Shown piece after piece: positions 44,898-54,016 of a DNA stretch of 64,000 nucleotides. Under the pieces are notes generated by a model. That model made no database searches. It saw only the letters and a program-made list of their open reading frames with translations, and was not told the origin of the DNA. The stretch is from Lewinellaceae bacterium. Lineage in GTDB: Bacteria; Bacteroidota; Bacteroidia; Chitinophagales; Saprospiraceae. The stretch is taken from contig CANJPT010000002.1 in assembly GCA_947476195.1 (NCBI GenBank), positions 39,837 to 103,836 of the forward strand, written 5' to 3'. A program made the position numbers and the translations under genes. Numbering within the stretch: the first letter of the stretch is position 1; the number at the start of each line of letters is the position of its first letter.

Positions 44898-46181
44898 TTA
44901 AATCATATTCTCGAACAGAATCGCAGTTCCCTGCCCCCCCCCGATACAGGCAGAAGCAATGCCGTACCGTACACGACGGGCATTCATTTCCCTCGAAAGG
45001 GTCAGAGATAGCCGGATTCCGGTTGCTGCCAGCGGATGTCCAAGCGCAATGGCACCACCATTGACGTTGCATCGATCGCGATTAAGACCCAATTCACGCT
45101 CGCAGCCGATAAATTGGGCCGCAAAAGCCTCATTTATTTCGATCAGTCCAACATCGGAAAGGCTTAATCCGGCAATTTCCAAAACCAGACGGATGGCCGG
45201 AATAGGTCCCAGGCCCATCACCGAAGGGTCGAGTGCGCTGGTGGCTGAAGCAGCAATGCGGCTCAACGGTTTTAGTCCCCGGTCTCTGACAAAATTGCCG
45301 TGTGCAACCACAACAGAAGCGGCTCCGTCAACAATGCCACTCGAGTTGGCAGCCGTCTGTATCCCATCCTTTGTGAATGCGGCCGGCAACCTGGCCATGG
45401 ACTCCGGGTCGGTCAGTCGTACATTCTCGTCGGTATTGAACTCATTGACTTTTTTAGGTAGGAATACCTTCCGAGGGTTCAGTCCTTTCCCTTCGAACAC
45501 CGTCGAATTCATCTTCAGGACCTCCTCCTGAAAGAACCCTCTTTCCTTCGCCGCCAGATATCGCTCAATGGATAAGCGGGCGAAGACGTCCGCATCTTCT
45601 CGGGTGATGCCATATTGTTTGGCTATATTCTCGGCGGTGCAGCCCATCGACACGGAGGCCGTATCATTCAAAGCTTCCCAAAGCATATCCACAAAACCTG
45701 GCTTCCCGAGTTGGTATCCCATTCGGTTACCGAAGGCGGCAGTAGGCGAAAGCGTCATATTTTCCGTTCCACCGCAAAGGGCCGTTTGGGCTTTGCCCAG
45801 GGCAATCTGCTCAGCCCCTGCGATGATGGTCTCGAAGCCAGATCCACAGATCCGCTGAAGCATCACCGCAGGAATGGTTTCAGGAATCCCTGAATACAAC
45901 CCGATATGACGGGGTAGAAAGTATGTGTCGACAGCGCTTTGGCCGATGTTGGCGTACATCAGCTGGTCGATGTCCGCACCGACAATTCCTGATCCCTGAA
46001 GCGCTGCTATGGTCGCATAGATTCCAAGGTCGGTCGGTGAAATATTGCCCAGGGTGCCGCACAATTTTCCAAACGGCGTCCTGGCGCCATTCACCAGATA
46101 TATGTCGTCGTAGGTAATCCCAAATCCTTTTATTTTATCGTGGTATCCTTTCATAATCCTCAAATACTTATCGGTGAACAA
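44898..46181 (-). CDS. Acetyl-CoA acyltransferase (thiolase)
   Basis: Degradative or biosynthetic thiolase of 427 aa. The nucleophilic cysteine is in LQRICGSGFETI. The second and third blocks are NVNGGAIALGHPLAATGIR, with the catalytic His, and GIASACIGGGQGTA, with the proton-relay Cys. In this operon it should cleave 3-oxopimelyl-CoA to glutaryl-CoA and acetyl-CoA, or other 3-oxoacyl-CoA. The ATG at 46181 overlaps the upstream gene by 14 bp. A second ATG at 46154 (MKGYHDKIKGFG) is a reasonable alternative start. It is 40 bp ahead of had. Confidence 0.9.
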   Translation of the reverse strand: MFTDKYLRIMKGYHDKIKGFGITYDDIYLVNGARTPFGKLCGTLGNISPTDLGIYATIAALQGSGIVGADIDQLMYANIGQSAVDTYFLPRHIGLYSGIPETIPAVMLQRICGSGFETIIAGAEQIALGKAQTALCGGTENMTLSPTAAFGNRMGYQLGKPGFVDMLWEALNDTASVSMGCTAENIAKQYGITREDADVFARLSIERYLAAKERGFFQEEVLKMNSTVFEGKGLNPRKVFLPKKVNEFNTDENVRLTDPESMARLPAAFTKDGIQTAANSSGIVDGAASVVVAHGNFVRDRGLKPLSRIAASATSALDPSVMGLGPIPAIRLVLEIAGLSLSDVGLIEINEAFAAQFIGCERELGLNRDRCNVNGGAIALGHPLAATGIRLSLTLSREMNARRVRYGIASACIGGGQGTAILFENMI

Positions 46182-48186
46182 AATGGGCCTGGGCTTTCGG
46201 TCCGTTTATTTTGAAATTTTCCAGCCCTAGCTTCATGTCCTCGGTCTGCATACAGTTTCCGAACAATTTCGACTCCAGCGCAAGTCCGTCATGCAGGGTC
46301 ATTCGGTAACCATCGTAAATACTCCTGACAATAATTTCATCGATCTTTTTGCTCAGGTGGCCGATTTCGAGTTCGATAGGACTTCCGTTCTGAGGCAGTG
46401 GCTCCCTGGAAATCTGCTTGGGTTTAAATTTGCCGTCTGCTATATCCAGGGCCAGCCTCGCGGCTTCACTAAGCAGATCACCTCCTGCCTCCTGGTGAAT
46501 AAACCCGAGTTCCAACGCTTCTTTTGAAGTAACCGGACGCCCGGTACGCAGGATCTCGGCTGCTTTTTCCACGCCGATGATGCGTGGCAACCGTTGGGTG
46601 CCGCCCGCTCCGGGGATAAATCCGAGGTTAACCTCTGGTTGGCAAAAGACAATAGGCAAGCCTTTTTTGGTGATGCGAGCCGTGCAGGCCATCGCCAGTT
46701 CGTTGCCGCCGCCGAATGCGAAGCCGTTCAGTGCACACACGACCGGTTTAGGATAATCGGCTACATAATTCAGGACAGACTGGAAACTCCGGGAATTCTG
46801 CACGCCTTCTTCTGGTGTTTTTAGGGAGGTGATCATATTCAGATCTGCCCCGGAAACGAACGCTTTGACCCCAAAACCTGTGAGAACGACTGCCCGGACG
46901 GAAGCATCCTCTTTGGCTTCCTCCAGGGCTTCTTGTAACTGCCCGAGTACTGCCAGGTTCAAGGCGTTCATCACCTTTGGCCGCCGGATCGTGATAAACA
47001 GCACCTGCTCCTTGGTGCGACAAACAATGTCACGCAATTTCCAGCCTCCTGCCTCTTTTGCTTTCTGCAAGGAGCCTGGAAATGGAAAGCCCGGGTGCGC
47101 TGCGCAAAATGTGGCCGTGAGATCCTGGGCAAGTTCAATACCCAGCTCATTCATAAAACTAAAAGGAGCCTTGATCACGAGGGAGGTTTCGCAGGCCATA
47201 TTCAGATCATCGATCTGAACGATCCCGGTATCGAGGATAAAAGCTGACAAGGCAAAGAAGGCGCCTTGAAAAATCTTGATCAGTTTTGCTTCCTGTTCAG
47301 GATCCAGCGAAACCAATTCACCACGCTTAGCTGTTTCCCAGGGTTCCTTCCGTTGATTTTTTTCCACCAATAATACAGGGGTTTTGAACCAAGGCAGGAC
47401 AAGTCGCCCCATTTCGTCGAGGCCATGGGCGGTGATCGGATTACCGCCGGTAAGGTTTAATGCAGTGAATGGTCCTACGCCCAATCCGAGTGCCTTTACA
47501 GCGGCGGCGTCTATTTCCTTTTCGTTGCCCCAACCTTTTTCCAGGCAAAGGATAGCGGTCTGGCAAAGCCCTTCAAAAATGGGGTCTATGGCATATCCAT
47601 AGGCGCTTTTCACCCGAATGGGGATCTTGCCAATGGATTCGTAAAATGCCAACAACAAATCAGCCATTGCAGTGTCTGTCTTTTCACCAGGCACTATTTC
47701 TACCACAGGATTGATCTCCGCGGGAAAAAAATAATGGGCTACCAAACAGCGGGATTGGTTTTGGAGGTTTCCAAAGATCACTTCTGGCTGTAGGTGAGAG
47801 GAATTGGACAGCAAAATACAATGGTCATCAGTCAGTGCTTCCACCTGGCGGAAGATGTTATCCTTAATCCGGGCATCTTCAGTAGCGGCTTCCACGACCA
47901 TTCCTGCCCCTCGAATTCGTTCGTAATCCAGGGAAAAAATCAAGGATTTTTTGATCCTTTCAGCCTGTTCTGGCTTAAACGAACCTGTTTCAACGGACTT
48001 TTGTATCTTTTTTCCAATCTTAGTCTCCGCCAGTACAAGTGCATCCTGGGAAATATCCACTACAATAACCTCCACGTCGTACGGCGAGAGTGATTTGGCG
48101 AAATGCAAGGCAATGTCGGGGCCTATCTGGCCGGCTCCGACCACCGCAATTTTCGAAATACTCAGTGTTTTGAATGGATAAGCCAT
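46168..48186 (-). CDS. Fused 3-hydroxyacyl-CoA dehydrogenase / enoyl-CoA hydratase
   Basis: A bifunctional beta-oxidation enzyme with the order reversed compared with FadB. The N-terminal part is a 3-hydroxyacyl-CoA dehydrogenase: Rossmann loop [46 protein letters not shown]. The C-terminal part from about residue 410 of the longest frame is a crotonase: [51 protein letters not shown] with the two expected Glu. I start it at 48186 ([12 protein letters not shown]), since the 28 residues added by the ATG at 48270 overlap the upstream gene and look non-conserved. In context it oxidises 3-hydroxypimelyl-CoA, and could also hydrate aromatic enoyl-CoAs. Confidence 0.87.
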   Translation of the reverse strand: MAYPFKTLSISKIAVVGAGQIGPDIALHFAKSLSPYDVEVIVVDISQDALVLAETKIGKKIQKSVETGSFKPEQAERIKKSLIFSLDYERIRGAGMVVEAATEDARIKDNIFRQVEALTDDHCILLSNSSHLQPEVIFGNLQNQSRCLVAHYFFPAEINPVVEIVPGEKTDTAMADLLLAFYESIGKIPIRVKSAYGYAIDPIFEGLCQTAILCLEKGWGNEKEIDAAAVKALGLGVGPFTALNLTGGNPITAHGLDEMGRLVLPWFKTPVLLVEKNQRKEPWETAKRGELVSLDPEQEAKLIKIFQGAFFALSAFILDTGIVQIDDLNMACETSLVIKAPFSFMNELGIELAQDLTATFCAAHPGFPFPGSLQKAKEAGGWKLRDIVCRTKEQVLFITIRRPKVMNALNLAVLGQLQEALEEAKEDASVRAVVLTGFGVKAFVSGADLNMITSLKTPEEGVQNSRSFQSVLNYVADYPKPVVCALNGFAFGGGNELAMACTARITKKGLPIVFCQPEVNLGFIPGAGGTQRLPRIIGVEKAAEILRTGRPVTSKEALELGFIHQEAGGDLLSEAARLALDIADGKFKPKQISREPLPQNGSPIELEIGHLSKKIDEIIVRSIYDGYRMTLHDGLALESKLFGNCMQTEDMKLGLENFKINGPKAQAHFVHR

Positions 48187-48263
48187 ACCTTCTTCGTTAT
48201 TTGTTATGTATATTGACCAGAATTTTTGTTTCAACTTCGCCGTCTTCTCCACACCTCCAAGGG

Positions 48264-50117
48264 TTAGCAAACGGTGCTTTCCTCCTCTTCCATAGAGCGT
48301 ATTTTCTGCCCCGATCTGACAAAAGCATCGCGGGCAGTGATTGCGGCACCTAAAGCCACAACGTACTGGGGCATATCAATCACTTGAATGTCCTTGTTGA
48401 ATTGTTCGTTCAGCATGGTTTTGAGGTAGGGATGATTCGCCGCCACGCCGCCAATCATAAAAGTCGGAATACCCGGGTCGAGGCGCATTTTGGCCACTTT
48501 ACCGGCAATAGACAGATAGACCCCCCGGGAAATATCCTGCGGGCTAATGCCTTCAAAAATCCAGTTCATGATTTCAGTTTTGGCGAAAACGGTGCAGAAA
48601 CTGTTCAGCGGTTTGTTATAATTGGAAAGGGTGGCCAGGCTGCTCATTTCAGCGATGTTGATCTGGGCGCGTTCCGCTATTTCTGATAAAAAGGATCCCG
48701 TTCCGGCGGCACATTTGTCGTTCATGTAGAAATTTTCGACGTTGTTGTCTTTGTCGCATCGGATGATCTTGATATCCTCGCCACCGATATCAAGAATGTT
48801 TTTATCGCCTGGATAAAGATGCGAAACGGCTGCCGCTGCGCAATTGATTTCAGTCTTAACAATATCGGCTTGATCAAAATATTTTCGGCCATACCCGGTG
48901 GCGCAGCTGTACCGGATGTTGAAGTTGGATGCAATGGTTTGCATTACATTTTTGGGCGCATGCTTATCGCTGCCGAGCGAGGGAAGGCAATATCGGAACA
49001 GGGAATTGCCTTTCTCATCCATGACAACAAACTTGGTGAAAGCTGAACCAAGATCAACACCGAGAAAGCAATCTGTATTTTTGAACTCCGCCAGCACAAG
49101 ATTTTTGTTTGCCAGCCCTTTATGAAGAATTTTTTTGTTGACCTGCCCGCTTACGCCGGGAATGCGGTACACGATGTTCTTATTGGTCATGGCCTTCACC
49201 ATGTTCGTAAAGGAGAGGTTCAGCGAAGTCCGGATATAGTGCTTTCGCCCGTAAGCGACGATTTTGCTGTTGAAAAAGTCTATTTCAGTCGGCCGGTTAT
49301 TGATGATATCCAGCGCCAGGGAAGGGAAGTGATCGCCGCCATTTTTTAGGTAGCGCAAGCATTGTCGGACAAAGTCATCAGGGAAGCGCATTTTTTCACA
49401 TTCGGCAACCTGCATGGCTTCAGAGATGATCTGTTCGATGAGTTCTACTGTATCCGGGTCGGCCATTGCTTCGGCCATAGTCAACCGACCTATACCGCAC
49501 AATGCACTCAAGGAGGCATTTAGGATGGTTTTCTCCCAGATTCTTTTCTGAATTTCGAATGAATCGACCGCTTCTGTATCCAAATCTACGCTGCTAAGCA
49601 ATTCAGCCAATTGTCGGGCACTTTCGGGACAGGCATCATTAACAGAACCGATATAATTGGGGGGCAGGAAAAAGCTAACTTTGACGGTATTGGGAGCAAC
49701 GAATCCGCCGGCAAAATTCACGACCATGCGCAAGGTTTTGGATTCTCCGAAAGCTTCTGAGAGCATTTCTTCCACATCAATACCGTTTTGTGCACTGACG
49801 ACCTTCAGTTTTTCTGAATTAAGGGCCATCGCTTCTTTCAAAGCAGCCGGTAAATGGTAAGTCTTTACCGCGAAAAACAGGTAATCCAGACCAACGTCAG
49901 CCATCTCTCCGATACTGGCATATACTTTATCGAAGCGAGCGGCTGCGCAAATTGCATTTTCGAGGAATAGTCCTTCTAATACGATTTTGTTGCGCTTTAC
50001 TTCGTTCAGTTCGCAAAGCGCCACGACACATCCAGCTTCCTGAAGTTTAACACCCAAAACCGAGCCTACGGGCCCCATGCCTATGATACCAACCTTGATT
50101 TTTTGATTGCTCATCAT
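48264..50117 (-). CDS. Ketopantoate-reductase-like domain fused to BcrA/HgdC-type ATPase activator
   Basis: Unusual two-domain protein of about 617 residues from the ATG at 50117, overlapping the upstream stop by one base. In the longest frame, residues 38-345 are a ketopantoate reductase/2-hydroxyacid dehydrogenase: GMGPVGSVLG for NADP, WEKTILNAS with the catalytic Lys, RPTEIDFFNSKIV. Residues 380-632 are an ASKHA ATPase of the BadF/BcrA/HgdC family: GVDLGSAFTKF, the cluster Cys in NDKCAAGTGSF (C499) and SFCTVFAKTE (C538), and a C-terminal GGVAANHP. I know of no described protein joining these. It may reduce a 2-oxo acid and also energise the HgdB-like protein encoded directly upstream. Confidence 0.85.
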   Translation of the reverse strand: MMSNQKIKVGIIGMGPVGSVLGVKLQEAGCVVALCELNEVKRNKIVLEGLFLENAICAAARFDKVYASIGEMADVGLDYLFFAVKTYHLPAALKEAMALNSEKLKVVSAQNGIDVEEMLSEAFGESKTLRMVVNFAGGFVAPNTVKVSFFLPPNYIGSVNDACPESARQLAELLSSVDLDTEAVDSFEIQKRIWEKTILNASLSALCGIGRLTMAEAMADPDTVELIEQIISEAMQVAECEKMRFPDDFVRQCLRYLKNGGDHFPSLALDIINNRPTEIDFFNSKIVAYGRKHYIRTSLNLSFTNMVKAMTNKNIVYRIPGVSGQVNKKILHKGLANKNLVLAEFKNTDCFLGVDLGSAFTKFVVMDEKGNSLFRYCLPSLGSDKHAPKNVMQTIASNFNIRYSCATGYGRKYFDQADIVKTEINCAAAAVSHLYPGDKNILDIGGEDIKIIRCDKDNNVENFYMNDKCAAGTGSFLSEIAERAQINIAEMSSLATLSNYNKPLNSFCTVFAKTEIMNWIFEGISPQDISRGVYLSIAGKVAKMRLDPGIPTFMIGGVAANHPYLKTMLNEQFNKDIQVIDMPQYVVALGAAITARDAFVRSGQKIRSMEEEESTVC

Positions 50118-51334
50118 CAGCTGTAAATTTTGAATTCTTCCAGTTGCTCCAGGAAGGTTTCGATTTTGGTAATGCTTTGCCCTTCTGAGAAAAAGCGCAG
50201 ATCGCACAAGTCACCTTCGATCACTAAAGCGGGAACGCTGGTCAACGTCCTGAGCCGTTGTGGCATTCCGAATTTCGCATTGGAATTATTGAAACAGGTT
50301 TTACTATCATGATATACGATACCGTCGATACTGAATTCCCGAAACCAGTCGCTGAGCATCTTCATTTTTGCTTTTTCACTGCGGTTGATAAAGATTTCAG
50401 TGTAGGCACGCGCTGTTGAATTCCAAGGGTCGTTTTCATCGAACTGATCGAACACCCAGCTGCTGCAATACGTAGAAGCGACCACCGCAGCACCATTGGC
50501 AGCGAAGAGATCACTCATCATCCGCAATTTCCCCCAAATCGGCATACCTTCCCAGAAAATGCGGGTTTGGGCCTTGGGTAAAAAACCGATGCCGTTGAGT
50601 ACGTTGTCCTCCAACTCTGCCAACAAAATCGTATAATAGTCTTTGGCCATTTGGGTGCCCCTCAGCACTACGATAGGCCCCATGTGAATGGTGCCGTCGA
50701 AAAAGCTTAGCGGAGCATTGGCGGCGGCAGATGTTTTCAAAACCTTTTGCCAGAGCAGGGTAGCTTCCTTACTAAGTTTGACGACTTCCCTGAAGCGGTC
50801 CAGGTCGAATTTTTGGCCGCTTACCTGCTCACAAACGGGAATCATTTTTTTGAACTGTTTCACCACCAGATCCACCTCGTCTTGGCTCACCTCATCTAAG
50901 TGCCGGGGGGGCTGAATACCCACGATAGGACAGTTAAATTGCTCAGCATAAAAGGCAAACCAGTCTTCCACTTCACGGCACTGATTGGTATTGAACGCGA
51001 TGAGGTCGGGTTTGGGGGCACCTTTGATACCGTAATGCTTTTGTAACGGTGATTCTTTTTTAAGAAAAGCACCGATATCAGCCGTCGTGTACGAGCAAAC
51101 ATGGCCGGAATAACCACATTTCACGGCCTCGGGGATAAAGTCCATCGCAGTACGGGTAGTACCGAGCAATGCCCCATGGTTTTCGGGAAAATACACTTCA
51201 AAACCAAAGGAGCGCAACAACTCTGCCGGGCCCACACTGGTACACCAGGCAATCTTTTTGGCACCCGATTCCAGGGAGCGGAAATAGGCTCCCATTAATT
51301 CTTTCATGCGTTCCGTAGCGGCTATTTTGTACAT
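50117..51334 (-). CDS. 2-hydroxyacyl-CoA dehydratase / benzoyl-CoA reductase subunit family (HgdB/BcrBC-like)
   Basis: 405-aa member of the HgdB/BcrB/BcrC family that carries a [4Fe-4S] cluster for radical chemistry. Candidate ligands are in CGYSGHVCSYTTADIGAF, NQCREVEDW and DSKTCFNNSNAKFG. PIVGIQPPRHLDE and GTQMAKDYYTILL follow the family pattern. It is distinct from bcrB and bcrC further upstream. It is flanked by the ligase gene (13-bp overlap) and the KPR-activator fusion (1-bp overlap), so the three act together. Only one such subunit is present, whereas known enzymes use two, so it may be a homodimer or share a bcr partner. Confidence 0.85.
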   Translation of the reverse strand: MYKIAATERMKELMGAYFRSLESGAKKIAWCTSVGPAELLRSFGFEVYFPENHGALLGTTRTAMDFIPEAVKCGYSGHVCSYTTADIGAFLKKESPLQKHYGIKGAPKPDLIAFNTNQCREVEDWFAFYAEQFNCPIVGIQPPRHLDEVSQDEVDLVVKQFKKMIPVCEQVSGQKFDLDRFREVVKLSKEATLLWQKVLKTSAAANAPLSFFDGTIHMGPIVVLRGTQMAKDYYTILLAELEDNVLNGIGFLPKAQTRIFWEGMPIWGKLRMMSDLFAANGAAVVASTYCSSWVFDQFDENDPWNSTARAYTEIFINRSEKAKMKMLSDWFREFSIDGIVYHDSKTCFNNSNAKFGMPQRLRTLTSVPALVIEGDLCDLRFFSEGQSITKIETFLEQLEEFKIYS

Positions 51335-53070
51335 GCTGCGGTTGTTTTTTTTGTTTCCAGTTCGATGACATATACTTCCTCATCCACCGGAACAGATTCA
51401 CCGTAGAGATTCAGGAGGTGTGCCCGGTATTTTTCGACGACATTTTTGGGGGCCATTTTCATGGAGGGGGTGAGGGTATTGCTGTCCAGAGATAACTCGT
51501 CAAGGATGATGGCAGCAGATTTGATTTTTGCGAATTTTTGTCCAATGCTCTCATTTGCTTTTTCAAGGCAACCCGTTAGGCAGCGACCGAGTTCGTTGAG
51601 GGTTCTGGGGCAGAAACAGCCTTCTTCAGGTGTAATTTCGAAATCTGGCTTTTCGAGCATCTTTTTATTCGGAAAAATCAGCGCCACCGGGTGTTGCTCC
51701 CCGTTGCCGGATACCACTGCGTACTGGACGTAATGACATTTCAGTTCAATGGCCCGTTCAAGATCTGTCGGGATTACTTTTTCACCGTTGGAAAGCTTAA
51801 AAATCCGGTCTTTACGCGAAATAAGTTTCAGACCGTTTTCGGTTATCTCACCGACATCACCGGTGCGGTACCAGCCGTCTGGGGTAAAAATGTGCTCATT
51901 TGCTTCGTCGTTGTGGTAATAAGAGACCATGACATTGGGGCCTTTCACCTGTATTTCACCATCGTCAGCAATTCGGATACTCACACCTGGAATGGGCTTA
52001 CCAACCACACCTGGCGCTCTTTTAAGGCTTGGGTCGGTGAGGGTACAGCAGGGCGAAGTTTCTGTAAGGCCCCATCCTTCGACAACTGGAATGCCCCGTT
52101 TTTCAAATTCATCAGACAATCTTTCAGACAGCGCCGCCGCGGCAGTAAAGATGAATTTCAAGCCGGAGTTAAAAAGAATATCTTCTGCCTCATTGCTCGC
52201 GCGGGTTAAATCGAAGAGCGACTGATACACTTTGGGCACGCTAAAAAAAACGGTAGGCCGTATCTGTCTCCAATTGTCGAAAATGGCATTCGGATCTTTG
52301 CCATAACTGCTTTCAAGCGCGTAAGTAGCACCGCTATATAGCGCGGAGAAAAGCTCGAAAATGCCGCCAAAACTGTGGTGCCAGGGTAGGTAGGACAAAA
52401 ACCGATCGTGTTCGTTGATGCCCAGGAGAGACTGGATCGCGGCCTGTTGGGAAAGGATGTTTTTGTGGGTAAGCTGTACGCACTTGGGAGTCCCCATGGT
52501 GCCCGAGGTGTACATGTTGAGGCAAATGGTATCTGGGTGGATATTTTCCGCCAGAATAGAATCGTTACCAGTCTGAGGTTTTATTAATTGGCTGAAAGGA
52601 GTTAAGCCGGGGAATCTCTTGTCCTGCACATCGTCGTCGAAGACATACAGGTGCTTGATCTTTAAGTCAGTGCTAATATTGTCCAATTGATGTTCGCCTT
52701 CTACGGCAAGCCATTCGGCATCGGAGTGATCAATCAGTAATTCGGCTGTTTGTTGTTTGAAATTGGCAAAAATTGGCACGGCTATTCCGCCGGAAGCCAT
52801 GACGGCGAGTTCCAATTCCAGCATTTGCAGGCAGTTTCGGGAAAAGATTGCCATTTTGTCACCATGGGAAAACCCAGCCTGCTGCAGGCTTTGGATAATA
52901 TTGCGGATATTGATGTAGAAGTCGCCCCAACTGATGCCGGCATAATATCCCTGCTCATTTTTATGCTGAAAAACTATTTTTTGCCCGAAACACTGAGCGT
53001 TTCGGTTCAGCATTATGGCTACGTTGGGCAATATTTCGCCTACCGGGTGTTCAGCGTGTAACATGTTCAT
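51322..53070 (-). CDS. AMP-forming acyl/aryl-CoA ligase
   Basis: 582-aa adenylate-forming enzyme: P-loop-like YTSGTMGTPK, then PWHHSFGG, the EGWGLTETSP motif and WYRTGDVGEI near the hinge, with a C-terminal lysine region typical of long-chain acyl-CoA synthetases. It converts a carboxylic acid, ATP and CoA into an acyl-CoA. The sequence is closer in style to FAA1-type ligases than to benzoate-CoA ligases, so the acid could be aromatic, a phenylpropanoid, a 2-hydroxy acid or a fatty acid. It lies 23 bp after bcrD and overlaps the HgdB-like gene, which makes an aromatic or 2-hydroxy acid attractive. Confidence 0.85.
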   Translation of the reverse strand: MNMLHAEHPVGEILPNVAIMLNRNAQCFGQKIVFQHKNEQGYYAGISWGDFYINIRNIIQSLQQAGFSHGDKMAIFSRNCLQMLELELAVMASGGIAVPIFANFKQQTAELLIDHSDAEWLAVEGEHQLDNISTDLKIKHLYVFDDDVQDKRFPGLTPFSQLIKPQTGNDSILAENIHPDTICLNMYTSGTMGTPKCVQLTHKNILSQQAAIQSLLGINEHDRFLSYLPWHHSFGGIFELFSALYSGATYALESSYGKDPNAIFDNWRQIRPTVFFSVPKVYQSLFDLTRASNEAEDILFNSGLKFIFTAAAALSERLSDEFEKRGIPVVEGWGLTETSPCCTLTDPSLKRAPGVVGKPIPGVSIRIADDGEIQVKGPNVMVSYYHNDEANEHIFTPDGWYRTGDVGEITENGLKLISRKDRIFKLSNGEKVIPTDLERAIELKCHYVQYAVVSGNGEQHPVALIFPNKKMLEKPDFEITPEEGCFCPRTLNELGRCLTGCLEKANESIGQKFAKIKSAAIILDELSLDSNTLTPSMKMAPKNVVEKYRAHLLNLYGESVPVDEEVYVIELETKKTTAACTK

Positions 53071-53093
53071 GATATCCGATTTAAAACTTGCAC

Positions 53094-53960
53094 TTAAATA
53101 GCTTGCATCACAACGGCAGCATTTTTTTCATTAAGTTTATAATAGCGAAATCCGCCCCACAATGCAGCTCCGATGGCACCGGAATATATCGCTTCCGGAT
53201 GGGACACGAATACCAGACTGTTTTTTTTGCTTTCGTTGGATAACTCTTCGATAGCTTGAATCATGCCCACATTCATACCCATACCACCAACTAAAGCGAC
53301 CGGCGATTCTGCGCGCAGAGAACTCATTAATTTGATGACCCTTTGCGCAATAGAGATGTTGATCCCTTTGACGATGTTGGGCGTAGAGAGCCCCTTTGAA
53401 ACGAGGTTGATGACATCAGTCTCCGCCAATACCGCGCAGATGCCAGAAGGGACTTCAGGATTATCGGCTTTCAGTGAAATCTCGCCGACTTCCTCAATGG
53501 CAAGGCCCAAATACCTGGAAATATTTTCGATGAACTGGCCTGATCCGGAAGCGCACTGGCCCGTCATTTTGTAGTCCATGACCTTACCTCGAGGATCCAC
53601 CTTGATTGCCCGGACGTAAAGTCCACCCATATCTACAACGGTTTTAGCCTCGGGAGCGAAAAATATTCCACCCCGCGCATGAGAGGTCATGCTGTAAAAG
53701 TGGCCAGTCTTTTTCTCCACCATCTCGCCTTCGCCCGTGGAGGCCAGGTATGCAATGTCTTTATCGTAGTTGAGGTTGTTTCGGTCTAAGATCATGTCAA
53801 TGGCTTCCACCACAACCTCTTTGGGATTCCGCTTCCTGATTTTTTCTGTTTGCTTGTCTATCAACTGATGATTCCCCGAATGATGATCATAGGACATCAA
53901 GGCAACTTTGACGTAGCTGCCTCCAACGTCAATACCCATTGTTTTAATTATCTTTTGCAT
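53094..53960 (-). CDS. bcrD: Benzoyl-CoA reductase, ATPase subunit D
   Basis: 288-aa ASKHA ATPase: MGIDVGGSYVKVAL (8-21), cluster-binding Cys in TGQCASGSGQFIENI and the second Cys in SGICAVLAETDVI, then GGMGMNVG. The motif CASGSGQFIENISRYLGL is a close match to BcrD/BadG of class I benzoyl-CoA reductases. With BcrA it forms the ATP-hydrolysing module that holds one bridging [4Fe-4S] cluster and drives electrons to below ring-reduction potential. The gene order bcrC-bcrB-bcrA-bcrD equals that of Thauera aromatica. It is 56 bp after bcrA. Confidence 0.93.
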   Translation of the reverse strand: MQKIIKTMGIDVGGSYVKVALMSYDHHSGNHQLIDKQTEKIRKRNPKEVVVEAIDMILDRNNLNYDKDIAYLASTGEGEMVEKKTGHFYSMTSHARGGIFFAPEAKTVVDMGGLYVRAIKVDPRGKVMDYKMTGQCASGSGQFIENISRYLGLAIEEVGEISLKADNPEVPSGICAVLAETDVINLVSKGLSTPNIVKGINISIAQRVIKLMSSLRAESPVALVGGMGMNVGMIQAIEELSNESKKNSLVFVSHPEAIYSGAIGAALWGGFRYYKLNEKNAAVVMQAI

Positions 53961-54016
53961 ATTGTTTTTTTTAGAAAATCGAAACAGTTGCCTCTGCAGG
54001 TGACACCTCCAAAAAA

